A DNA stretch of 64,000 nucleotides, from the NCBI GenBank assembly GCA_900554565.1, contig USHX01000004.1, forward strand, positions 6,118-70,117, given 5' to 3'. The stretch's first letter is position 1, and every line of letters begins with the position of its first letter. Both the position numbers and the translations under genes were made by a program. Positions 45,770 through 53,343 of the stretch are shown one piece after another. The DNA is from an uncultured Clostridium sp. (GTDB taxonomy: Bacteria > Bacillota > Clostridia > TANB77 > CAG-508). The notes under the pieces are model-generated. The model worked only from the letters and a program-made list of their open reading frames with translations. It searched no databases and had not been told where the DNA came from.

Positions 45770-45934
45770 ATGGAAGAAAAGAAAAAAATAGAAATAGTTT
45801 CTGGTGATGGTTCCAACTTAGAAATTTCACCTGTATATGATCATTTAGATGTTTCTAAGCCAAAATCAGCAAGCAAGAAACCTAAAAATATAGTTGTTCC
45901 AGAAGAATCAAAAAAAGACTCAAAGAAAGGTTAA
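45770..45934 (+). CDS. Small charged protein, 54 aa, unknown
   Basis: It starts MEEKKKIEIVSGDGSNLEIS; the centre reads PVYDHLDVSKPKSASKKPKN and the end is Lys/Ser-rich. It is soluble and without membrane helix or metal motif. GGAGG lies 6 nt before the ATG, a promoter precedes it, and a terminator overlaps its stop codon, so it is a complete small transcription unit. I do not recognise the family. Confidence 0.7.
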   Translation: MEEKKKIEIVSGDGSNLEISPVYDHLDVSKPKSASKKPKNIVVPEESKKDSKKG

Positions 45935-45953
45935 TTCAAAGCCTTTCTTTTTT
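45922..45953 (+). terminator. Terminator of the 54-residue protein gene
   Basis: Stem AAAGAAAGG / CCTTTCTTT with a T-run; the 5' arm overlaps the last codons and stop. Confidence 0.85.
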
Positions 45954-45962
45954 CATTAAAAA

Positions 45963-46083
45963 AAAGTTTAATATATATTTTTACGAAGTGACAATTCGGG
46001 GGGACCGGCTTTTTAGCAGTCTGTTATGAAATTACAGACTGTTAAAGGTTGGGAGTCACAAATAAAAATATATATTAAACTTT
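45963..46083 (+). repeat. Palindromic element A, copy 2
   Basis: Same ~120-bp element as at 11786-11906, opposite orientation. It shares the terminal inverted repeats, GAAGTGACAATTCGGGGGGA, the loop TATGAAATT and GGTTGGGAGTCAC. The stem here is AGTCTGT / ACAGACT versus GGGCTGT / ACAGCCC in copy 1: two positions changed on both sides with pairing kept. It lies between a terminator and the por promoter. Confidence 0.8.
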
Positions 46084-46141
46084 ATAAGGATATTTTTTAA
46101 TAAAATCGTGCGACTTGCTAGTCAGAATGGAAGTTTTCACC

Positions 46142-46170
46142 TTGACATTAAAGCGATTTAGGCATATACT
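46142..46170 (+). promoter_or_regulatory. Promoter of the por operon
   Basis: TTGACA, 17-nt spacer, TATACT, 39 bases before the first ATG of the operon. Confidence 0.88.
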
Positions 46171-46208
46171 AAACAGGTAAAAAAGAAAAAATAAGGAGGC
46201 TCAAAACA

Positions 46209-46787
46209 ATGAGTAATATGATAGAAATCAGATGGCATGGCCGTGGTGGTCAAGGTGCAAAAACAGCATCATTATTACTTGCTGATGCAGCATTCAACAC
46301 AGGGAAATACATTCAAGGATTTCCTGAATATGGACCTGAAAGAATGGGAGCACCAATAACTGCATACAACAGAATTAGTAGCAATCCAATAACAGTTCAT
46401 AGTAACATTTATGAACCAGACTATGTTGTAGTTGTTGATGACACACTTTTAGAAACAGTAGATGTTACTGCTGGATTAAAAGAAACTGGTGCAATTGTAA
46501 TTAATACAACAAAATCTAAAGAATATTTAGAAAGTGTATTAAATGGTTATAAAGGTGACATTTACACTATTGATGCCAGAAAAATATCTGAAGAAGCTCT
46601 TGGAAGATATTTTCCAAATACACCAATGTTAGCAGCAATTATAAAAGTTAGCAAAATCATGTCAGATGAAGCTTTACTAAAAGATATGGAAGGTTCTTTC
46701 AAGCATAAATTCGCTAAAAAACCTGAAGTTATTGATGGAAATATGAAAGCTTTAGAAATGGCATTAAAGGAGGTTAAGAAAATATGA
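46209..46787 (+). CDS. porG: 2-oxoacid:ferredoxin oxidoreductase, gamma subunit
   Basis: Protein of 192 residues. IRWHGRGGQGAKTASLLLAD at the start, then GFPEYGPERMGAPITAY and the VVDDTLLE segment, identify the gamma chain. In this complex, pyruvate or another 2-oxoacid is converted with CoA to acyl-CoA, CO2 and reduced ferredoxin. First gene of a four-gene operon; AAGGAGG precedes the ATG. It overlaps the delta gene by 4 bp. Substrate (pyruvate or branched oxoacid) cannot be told for certain. Confidence 0.92.
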   Translation: MSNMIEIRWHGRGGQGAKTASLLLADAAFNTGKYIQGFPEYGPERMGAPITAYNRISSNPITVHSNIYEPDYVVVVDDTLLETVDVTAGLKETGAIVINTTKSKEYLESVLNGYKGDIYTIDARKISEEALGRYFPNTPMLAAIIKVSKIMSDEALLKDMEGSFKHKFAKKPEVIDGNMKALEMALKEVKKI

Positions 46788-47074
46788 CAAATATAAATCC
46801 AAATACACCAATGGAAGAATTAACTCCTGGTGGAGATATTTATACTGCTGGTAATGCAAGAGAATTTAAAACAGGTGACTGGAGAAGTGCAAAACCTGTA
46901 TTCATTAGTGAAAAATGTAAACAATGTGGACTTTGCTTCCCTGTTTGTCCTGATGATGCTATTCCAGTAAACAAAGATTGTAAAAGAGAAGATTTCGATT
47001 TTGATTATTGCAAAGGATGCGGAGTTTGTGCCAAAGTTTGTCCTTTTGGAGCAATCGAAATGAAAGAAGAATAA
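46784..47074 (+). CDS. porD: 2-oxoacid:ferredoxin oxidoreductase, delta (ferredoxin) subunit
   Basis: Protein of 96 residues with two [4Fe-4S] motifs: CKQCGLCFPVCPDDAI and CKGCGVCAKVCPFGAI. It carries electrons from the TPP/cluster centre of the beta chain to ferredoxin. The N-terminal ~40 residues (MEELTPGGDIYTAGNA) are typical of PorD. It overlaps the gamma stop by 4 bp. Confidence 0.94.
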   Translation: MTNINPNTPMEELTPGGDIYTAGNAREFKTGDWRSAKPVFISEKCKQCGLCFPVCPDDAIPVNKDCKREDFDFDYCKGCGVCAKVCPFGAIEMKEE

Positions 47075-47102
47075 GTTTTAAAATAAGGAAGGAAGATTTT
47101 AT

Positions 47103-48296
47103 ATGAGTATAAGAGAAAGATTAAGTGGTAATGAAGCAGCCGCAACTGCCATGAAACAAATCAACCCAGATGTTGTAGCAGCATTCCCTATTACACCTTC
47201 TACAGAAATACCACAATATTTTTCTACATTTGTTGCAAATGGAAGTGTAGATACTGAATTTGTTGCTGTAGAAAGTGAACACAGTGCTATGTCTGCTTGT
47301 ATTGGTGCAGAATCTGCAGGTGCAAGAGCTATGACTGCGACATCTGCAAATGGTTTATCTTTAATGTGGGAAATGATTTACATTGCCTCAAGTTTAAGAT
47401 TACCTATAGTTTTATCTTTAGTAAATAGAGCTGTATCAGGCCCTCTAAACATTCACTGTGACCATTCAGATGCAATGGGAGTTCGTGATAGTGGTTGGAT
47501 TATGCTATTTTCTGAGAATAACCAAGAAGTATATGACAACACACTAATGGCACATAGAATTGCCGAAAATAAAGATGTTATGCTACCTTTAATGGTTTGC
47601 CAAGATGGTTTTATAACATCACATTCAATTGAAAATATTGAATTAGAAGAAGACAGTAAAGTTAAAGAATTTGTAGGTACATATAAACCTGAACATTATT
47701 TATTAAATGAAAGAGAACCTATTGCTGTAGGACCTTTAGACCTTCAAAGTTATTTATTTGAACATAAAGCTCAACAAGCAATTGCTATGGAAAATGCTAA
47801 AAAAGTAATTCTAGATGTTGCAAAAGACTTTGAAAAAATGACTGGCAGAAAATATGGTCTTTTTGAAGAATACAAATTAGAAGATAGTGAAATTGCTATA
47901 GTTTGTATGAACTCAACTGCTGGAACTACAAAATTTGTAGTAGATAAATTAAGAGAACAAGGAATAAAAGCTGGACTTCTAAAAGTTCGTGTTTATAGAC
48001 CTTTCCCAGCAAAAGAAATTGCAGAAGCTTTAAAAAATCAAAAAGCTGTTGCAATATTAGATAAAGCTGATTCTTTAAATGCTGCTGGTGGTGCTCTATT
48101 TGAAGATGTTACAAGTGCTATGTATGTAGCACAAAACACAGTACCTGCTGTTAATTATATTTACGGTATTGGTGGTAGAGATACTAAAGCAGAAGATATC
48201 GAAAAAGTATATAATGATTTATTAGAAATTGTAAAAACTAACAAAGTTGAAAATCCTTACAGATATTTAGGATTAAGAAAGGAAGGTGAAATTTAA
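47103..48296 (+). CDS. porA: 2-oxoacid:ferredoxin oxidoreductase, alpha subunit
   Basis: Protein of 397 residues. GNEAAATAMKQINPDVVAAF, then PITPSTEIPQYFSTF and EFVAVESEHSAMSACIGAES form the pyrimidine-binding part for TPP. NIHCDHSDAMGVRDSGW is typical of pyruvate-type alpha chains. Its last base overlaps the first of porB. AAGGAAGGAAG precedes the ATG. Confidence 0.93.
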   Translation: MSIRERLSGNEAAATAMKQINPDVVAAFPITPSTEIPQYFSTFVANGSVDTEFVAVESEHSAMSACIGAESAGARAMTATSANGLSLMWEMIYIASSLRLPIVLSLVNRAVSGPLNIHCDHSDAMGVRDSGWIMLFSENNQEVYDNTLMAHRIAENKDVMLPLMVCQDGFITSHSIENIELEEDSKVKEFVGTYKPEHYLLNEREPIAVGPLDLQSYLFEHKAQQAIAMENAKKVILDVAKDFEKMTGRKYGLFEEYKLEDSEIAIVCMNSTAGTTKFVVDKLREQGIKAGLLKVRVYRPFPAKEIAEALKNQKAVAILDKADSLNAAGGALFEDVTSAMYVAQNTVPAVNYIYGIGGRDTKAEDIEKVYNDLLEIVKTNKVENPYRYLGLRKEGEI

Positions 48297-49246
48297 TGCC
48301 TTACAATGTAAAAGAAGTGGTTGCAAATAAACCTTCAAGATTTACAGCTGGTCACAGAATGTGTGCTGGTTGTGGAGCTCCCCCAGTTGCAAGAATGGTG
48401 TTAAGAGCTTTAAAAGAAGAAGATCATGCAGTTATTGCTAATGCTACTGGTTGTATGGAAGTTTCTACATTTATCTATCCATATACAGCATGGACAGATT
48501 CATTTATCCATACAGCATTTGAATGTACAGCTGCTACATTATCAGGAGCAGAAGCTGCATATCAATCTATGAAAAAGCAAGGCAAATTACCTGAAAATGT
48601 TGAAACTAAATTTATAGCATTTGGTGGAGATGGTGGAACTTACGATATAGGAATCCAAAGTTTATCTGGTGCAATGGAACGTGGACATGATATGACTTAT
48701 GTTTGCTATGACAATGGAGCATACATGAATACAGGTATACAACGTTCTTCTGCAACTCCAAAATTTGCAGACACTACAACATCACCTGCTGGTAAAGTAA
48801 TACCAGGAAAAATGCAATCAAGAAAAGATTTAACTAAAATAATGGTTAGTCATCACTTACCATATGTTGCACAAACTATTGGTTATATGAACTTTAAAGA
48901 TTTATATGAAAAATCTGAAAAAGCTATTTATACAAAAGGTCCAACATTCCTAAATGTTATGGCTCCTTGCCCTAGAGGTTGGGGCTACCCAACAGACATG
49001 TTAATGCAAATTAACAAACTTGCTGTTGAAACTTGTTATTGGCCTTTATATGAAGTTATTGATGGAAAATATAAAATTAATTATAAACCAGCCAAAAAAC
49101 TTCCTATAGAAGAGTTTTTAAGACCACAAAAACGTTTTAAACACATGTTTAAACCTGGAAATGAATGGATGATAGAAGAATTCCAAAAAGAAGTTGATGC
49201 AAGATGGCAAGAATTATTGGATTTAGAAGAAATAACAAATAGATAA
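48296..49246 (+). CDS. porB: 2-oxoacid:ferredoxin oxidoreductase, beta subunit
   Basis: Protein of 316 residues. The TPP pyrophosphate-binding motif is in AFGGDGGTYDIGIQSLSGAM, with the YDNGAYMNTGIQRS segment. Cysteines for the proximal [4Fe-4S] cluster are in RMCAGCGAPP and further on in NATGCME and the PCPRGW region. It completes a gamma-delta-alpha-beta operon, an arrangement found in archaea and Thermotoga, while many clostridia also or instead have a single-chain enzyme. Confidence 0.93.
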   Translation: MPYNVKEVVANKPSRFTAGHRMCAGCGAPPVARMVLRALKEEDHAVIANATGCMEVSTFIYPYTAWTDSFIHTAFECTAATLSGAEAAYQSMKKQGKLPENVETKFIAFGGDGGTYDIGIQSLSGAMERGHDMTYVCYDNGAYMNTGIQRSSATPKFADTTTSPAGKVIPGKMQSRKDLTKIMVSHHLPYVAQTIGYMNFKDLYEKSEKAIYTKGPTFLNVMAPCPRGWGYPTDMLMQINKLAVETCYWPLYEVIDGKYKINYKPAKKLPIEEFLRPQKRFKHMFKPGNEWMIEEFQKEVDARWQELLDLEEITNR

Positions 49247-49251
49247 TATTT

Positions 49252-49283
49252 AAGGAGACTATTCTAATTAGTCTCCTTTTTCA
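49252..49283. terminator. Bidirectional terminator between porB and the flippase-like gene
   Basis: Stem AAGGAGACTA / TAGTCTCCTT with a 7-nt loop and T-run on the + strand; it overlaps the stop codon of the convergent minus-strand gene. Confidence 0.85.
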
Positions 49284-50319
49284 CTTTTTTAGCTTTTATC
49301 GGAATTAAAAATAATGCTCCTACAATTATTGGTAAATAAAATGTATATATTCTCCAAAACAAAATTGACATATTTATTGTTCCTTTTTTAAATATAGAAT
49401 TAAACAATAAATAGAATCCACCTTCTGCTCCAAGGCCTGAACCTGGTGTAGGTACAAAAGTCATAATTAATAATAAAAATGCTTGTGCCGGAATTATTTG
49501 TAAAAATGTTATTCCACTATTTCCAAAAGCTTTATAAACCATATATGTTATCGAATAGTAGCTCATACTTTGTATTACAGCTACAACAAACATTTTTAGA
49601 ACCATTAATTTTTCTGATTTCATAACTTTAAATTGCCCACTAAAGTTATCCATACTTTTATCAAAATTATCTATCACCTTATCTGGTTGTTTAAATACAT
49701 GAATTTTTCCCAACAATTTTATTATAGGATTCACTATTGATGTTATTAATTTCTTATTTATTCCAGCAATAATCGCTACTATTATTGCTACTATATTTAC
49801 TCCAAATCCCAAAATAGCAACCCACAAGTAATCATGCATTAACATCTTGAAAAAATCAAATTCTGCAAATACAATTATAACTGTCGTAGCAACTAACGCT
49901 ATTTGAGTAACTATAAATTTTAACATCAACACACTTAAAGAATCACTAACTCTTTTCCCTGTTTTAGTCAATTCATATGCTTGCATTGGTTGCCCTCCTG
50001 ATGAAAATGGTGTTATATTATTAAACAATTGTCCAATCATAGATACTTTAACAGAATTTCCAAAAGTCTGGTTTTTATACATTCTTTTTAATGGCACATG
50101 CAATGTAATTGCCTCACAAATCCAATAAATTATTAAACAAATTAAACCTGCTATAACCCAGTTATAATTCACTTGATGTAATAAATTTATAATATTATCT
50201 ATTCCATCTACATTTATCATATATATTAATAAGCCTGCAAATATCGTTATTATTAGTATAAAGTTAAAAATAGTTCCCTTCTTGCTAGTCTTTTTTACCT
50301 CTTCATCATTTTCTTCCAT
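49264..50319 (-). CDS. Flippase-like (UPF0104/LPG synthase TM region) membrane protein
   Basis: Protein of 351 residues with about eight membrane helices. SMIGQLFNNITPFSSGGQPM and, near the end, FVPTPGSGLGAEGGFYLLF are the signatures of the lysylphosphatidylglycerol-synthase transmembrane/UPF0104 family. The soluble aminoacyl transferase domain of MprF is absent, so lipid flipping or glycolipid export is possible. The ATG at 50319 follows GGAAGGTG. The longer open frame would run backward through the ferredoxin gene and is rejected. Confidence 0.85.
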   Translation of the reverse strand: MEENDEEVKKTSKKGTIFNFILIITIFAGLLIYMINVDGIDNIINLLHQVNYNWVIAGLICLIIYWICEAITLHVPLKRMYKNQTFGNSVKVSMIGQLFNNITPFSSGGQPMQAYELTKTGKRVSDSLSVLMLKFIVTQIALVATTVIIVFAEFDFFKMLMHDYLWVAILGFGVNIVAIIVAIIAGINKKLITSIVNPIIKLLGKIHVFKQPDKVIDNFDKSMDNFSGQFKVMKSEKLMVLKMFVVAVIQSMSYYSITYMVYKAFGNSGITFLQIIPAQAFLLLIMTFVPTPGSGLGAEGGFYLLFNSIFKKGTINMSILFWRIYTFYLPIIVGALFLIPIKAKKVKKETN

Positions 50320-50410
50320 ACACACACCTTCCCTTTTTATAATGTATTTAGCTTTTAGTGCTGTAATATCTAATTTTGCACTTTTTGAATGCGATTGGAA
50401 TGATATAAAA

Positions 50411-50437
50411 GCAGTATAGTCCTTCCAACCATACTGC
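50411..50437 (-). terminator. Terminator after the ferredoxin gene
   Basis: Stem GCAGTAT / ATACTGC extended by pairing of GGTTGGAAGGACT, followed by TTTTAT on the minus strand. Confidence 0.75.
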
Positions 50438-50447
50438 CTAAACCATA

Positions 50448-50621
50448 TTATTCTACTTCTGCTGGTGCATCTACTGGACAAACACCTTGACATGTACCAC
50501 ATGAAATACAAACTGATTCATTAATTACAAACTTATCCTCACCTTGCGATATACAACCAACTGGGCAAGCTGCGGCACAAGCTCCACATGATATACATTG
50601 ATCTGATATTCTATATGCCAT
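50448..50621 (-). CDS. Ferredoxin, 2[4Fe-4S], 57 aa
   Basis: The protein begins MAYRISDQCISCGACAAAC. It has two classic CxxCxxCxxxC motifs: CISCGACAAACP at the start and CISCGTCQGVCP in the second half, ending APAEVE, the usual clostridial ferredoxin length. It is a low-potential electron carrier, a natural partner for the por complex. AGGAGG lies 7 nt before the ATG. It is too small for many gene callers. Confidence 0.95.
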   Translation of the reverse strand: MAYRISDQCISCGACAAACPVGCISQGEDKFVINESVCISCGTCQGVCPVDAPAEVE

Positions 50622-50653
50622 AATAATTCACCTCCTAAAACTTCTTCATACTA

Positions 50654-51556
50654 CTATTTCTTCATATCTTCTTTTTCCATTTTTTCTAGCTCTTCTAGTT
50701 CTTTTTTATGTTCTAACTCTTCCTCATCCATTTTCTCTTTTGCTATATCTTTTATCACTTTAATTTCTGATACTGGATATTTTTTATATATGTAGCTATC
50801 TCCATCTTTTATCTTAACTCTAACAATTTCCTTTAAAGTTTCAATATTATCAACTTCACCTTCGCCATCTTTTGTTTTTACAATTGCTCCAACATTTGGT
50901 AATCTTTCCAATTTATCTTCATATACATTGCTTTCATATTTTAAGCAACACATTAATCTTCCACAATTACCAGATATTTTTGATGGATTTAAAGACATAT
51001 TTTGTTCTTTAGCCATTTTTATGGACACAGCCTCAAAGTCTCTCAAAAATGTGCAGCAACACAATTCTCTGCCACATACTCCATTTCCGCCAATTCTTTT
51101 TACTTCATCTCTTACACCTATTTGTCTTAATTCAATTCTTGTTTTATATATTGCTGCCAAGTCTTTTACTAATTCTCTAAAGTCTATTCTTCCATCTGCT
51201 GTAAAGTAAAATAAAATTTTGCTGTCATCAAATTTATATTCTACATCTGTTAATGTCATTTTTAAATTATGTTCTTTTATTTTCTTTTGGCATATTTTAA
51301 ATGCTTCTTTTTCTTTTTTTCTGCATTCTTCATAGTGTTTATTATCTTTATTGTTTGCTAATCTTATAACCTTTTTTAATGGTGCTACAATTTTTTCATC
51401 ATTTACAAATCTGTTAGGAATCATTACTTCGCCATATTCTTCACCTTGAGTTGTTTCTACTATAACTTTGTCACCCTTTTTTACTTTTAATCCTTTTGGA
51501 TTAAAAAAGTATATTTTTCCTAATTTTTTAAATCTAACTCCTATTATATTTTTCAA
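50654..51556 (-). CDS. ricT: RicT/YaaT, PSP1-domain protein
   Basis: Protein of 300 residues from a TTG start. IIGVRFKKLGKIYFFNPKG opens the PSP1 region. VCGRELCCCTFLRDFE and SGNCGRLMCCLKYE hold the six-plus Cys that bind Fe-S clusters in RicT. In Bacillus RicT joins the RicAFT complex, which aids RNase Y cutting and stage-0 sporulation. The TTG overlaps the holB stop (TTGA), and GGGAGG lies 7 nt upstream, so translation is coupled; the longer frame's GTG is part of the Shine-Dalgarno region. Confidence 0.92.
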   Translation of the reverse strand: MKNIIGVRFKKLGKIYFFNPKGLKVKKGDKVIVETTQGEEYGEVMIPNRFVNDEKIVAPLKKVIRLANNKDNKHYEECRKKEKEAFKICQKKIKEHNLKMTLTDVEYKFDDSKILFYFTADGRIDFRELVKDLAAIYKTRIELRQIGVRDEVKRIGGNGVCGRELCCCTFLRDFEAVSIKMAKEQNMSLNPSKISGNCGRLMCCLKYESNVYEDKLERLPNVGAIVKTKDGEGEVDNIETLKEIVRVKIKDGDSYIYKKYPVSEIKVIKDIAKEKMDEEELEHKKELEELEKMEKEDMKK

Positions 51557-52440
51557 TTTATTTCCTCCCACATGTTAAATAACATATTATCTATACACAT
51601 ATCATAATTAGCATTTTGCTTTAATCGTTGTTTAGTATTTTCCACAATTCGTATGCAATTTGTGTACCTATAATCTGTTTTTGCCATCTTTAGTAGAGTT
51701 ATATTAATATATTCTAATATTTCATATATTTCTTCTTTATTTTTGTATAAACTCTCTGCTGTTTTAACTGTATCTATTAAATCATTTGAGTTTAATTTTG
51801 TTACTATATTTTTTATGTTTTCATATTGTTCTTGTTTATCTTTTAATTCAATAGCTTTTCCTATACTTCCTTGAAATAAATCTAACATATTCGTAGTTGG
51901 CTCTATTTCATATTTTTTTCTTAAGTAATTTGATATTTCTTCATCTGCTATTTTTTCAAAATGTATTATCATGCATCTAGATTTTATTGTTGTTAAAAAT
52001 GCATTTTCATTTGATCCAATTAATATTATTGTTACAAATTCTGGTGGCTCTTCTAATGTTTTTAATAAACAGTTTTGAGCTTCTTTGGTCATAGTGTCTG
52101 CATCATTTATTATACAAACTTTTCTGTTTGATATTATTGGTTTTTCTGGTATTCTTTTTTGTAATTCCCTTATTTGTTCTATTTTTATATTGTTCCCATC
52201 TGGTTCAATATAAATCAAATCTGGATTATTATTGCTATCAAATTCTATACATGATTTACAATTATTACAATACTTGTCTTCATTTAAACATAATATCCCT
52301 TTTGCAAAATCTTTTGCCATTATTTTCTTTCCTATGCCAGATATTCCAACAAACATATAACTATGTGACACTTTATCTGCTTTTATTGAATTTGATAACA
52401 GATTTTTTATTGAATTATTTCCTAAAATATTTTCAAACAT
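51553..52440 (-). CDS. holB: DNA polymerase III delta-prime subunit
   Basis: Protein of 295 residues. The AAA+ fold begins HSYMFVGISGIGKKIMAKDF (P-loop-like GISGIGKK); the zinc cluster is CLNEDKYCNNCKSC; then come NDADTMTKEAQNCLLKTLEE (sensor) and LTTIKSRCMIIHF. It is part of the clamp loader. The holB-ricT order is conserved in Firmicutes. AAGGAG precedes the ATG. Confidence 0.92.
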   Translation of the reverse strand: MFENILGNNSIKNLLSNSIKADKVSHSYMFVGISGIGKKIMAKDFAKGILCLNEDKYCNNCKSCIEFDSNNNPDLIYIEPDGNNIKIEQIRELQKRIPEKPIISNRKVCIINDADTMTKEAQNCLLKTLEEPPEFVTIILIGSNENAFLTTIKSRCMIIHFEKIADEEISNYLRKKYEIEPTTNMLDLFQGSIGKAIELKDKQEQYENIKNIVTKLNSNDLIDTVKTAESLYKNKEEIYEILEYINITLLKMAKTDYRYTNCIRIVENTKQRLKQNANYDMCIDNMLFNMWEEIN

Positions 52441-52462
52441 ACAAGTCTCCTTGCTTAAAAGT

Positions 52463-53095
52463 TTATTCTACTTTTCCCCATTTATCTAATGGCCATATTC
52501 TCATTGCTACTGTGCTCTCTATTTTCTCTAATGGAATACATCCAAAAGCTCTACAGTCTGTACTATGATTTCTGTTATCACCCATTGCAAACACACAATT
52601 TTCAGGCACTACAAAGTCATCATAACCTACGCCCATTATGTCTGTTACTATTCCAGATTGTAAATATGGTTCTTCAAATTCTTGTTCATTTATATATACT
52701 TTTCCATCTTTAATTTGAACATGTTCACCTGGAAGTGCTATTACTCTTTTTATATAACTTCTTTTTCCTATTTCTAAAAAGTTATTTACAAACCATCTTA
52801 CACCTGTTTTTTTATTATACTTCGCAACTGGATTTTCTTTATCTAATTCAGATTCTGTATAATTTGTTTTTGCAGGTTCTTCAAATGTGATTATTTGACC
52901 ACGTTTTGGCAATGTTTTTGTTGTTCTTCCCCATCTATTTAACCATAATCTTTGGTTTTGAACTAATGTTGGATACATTGATACCTGTTTTACAATTGTT
53001 GGTGTTCCTATAAAATATCTAAATAGCATTGCTAATACTAATGCTATTACTATACAATATATCCACTCTAAAATTTCTTTCATATTTAAACTCAA
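52463..53095 (-). CDS. lepB: Signal peptidase I
   Basis: Protein of 210 residues with one N-terminal membrane helix (about 8-27). The catalytic Ser is in KQVSMYPTL, the Lys in YIKRVIALPGEHV, and the conserved box GDNRNHSTDCRAFG is present. It removes signal peptides outside the membrane. The start is a TTG with AAGGAG 8 nt upstream; an internal ATG four codons on is too far from it. Confidence 0.94.
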   Translation of the reverse strand: MSLNMKEILEWIYCIVIALVLAMLFRYFIGTPTIVKQVSMYPTLVQNQRLWLNRWGRTTKTLPKRGQIITFEEPAKTNYTESELDKENPVAKYNKKTGVRWFVNNFLEIGKRSYIKRVIALPGEHVQIKDGKVYINEQEFEEPYLQSGIVTDIMGVGYDDFVVPENCVFAMGDNRNHSTDCRAFGCIPLEKIESTVAMRIWPLDKWGKVE

Positions 53096-53201
53096 ATTTA
53101 TCTCTCCTTTATATTTTGCTCTTAATATTATATATTAAAAGTGCTCAATTATCAAGTACATAATACTATTAAAATAAAAAAGATTCCTATACTAAAACAA
53201 A

Positions 53202-53236
53202 AAGATTTCATATATAATAAATATATATAAAATCTT
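53202..53236. repeat. AT-rich hairpin upstream of lepB
   Basis: AAGATTT-ATATATA / TATATAT-AAATCTT, nearly perfect, in the 248-bp spacer between the WalK-like kinase and lepB. No clear U-run. Confidence 0.5.
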
Positions 53237-53261
53237 AACTAATCATATAATTTTCTAGAAG

Positions 53262-53333
53262 TTTTAACATATAATCTTTAGATAAAATTTCGAAATAAAC
53301 CAAGATATTTTATAAAAAGATTATACGTTAAAG
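53262..53333. repeat. Second inverted repeat upstream of lepB
   Basis: TTTTAACATATAATCTTT and AAAGATTATACGTTAAAG, 17 of 18 able to pair when offset by one mismatch, with a 36-nt loop. It ends 10 bases from the kinase stop codon, as element B does near other genes. Confidence 0.5.
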
Positions 53334-53343
53334 AAATACAATT

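Noticed and set aside
50320..50511. N-terminal extension of the flippase-like protein
   Set aside because: It reads through the terminator and out of frame across the ferredoxin gene; a proper ATG with Shine-Dalgarno lies at 50319.
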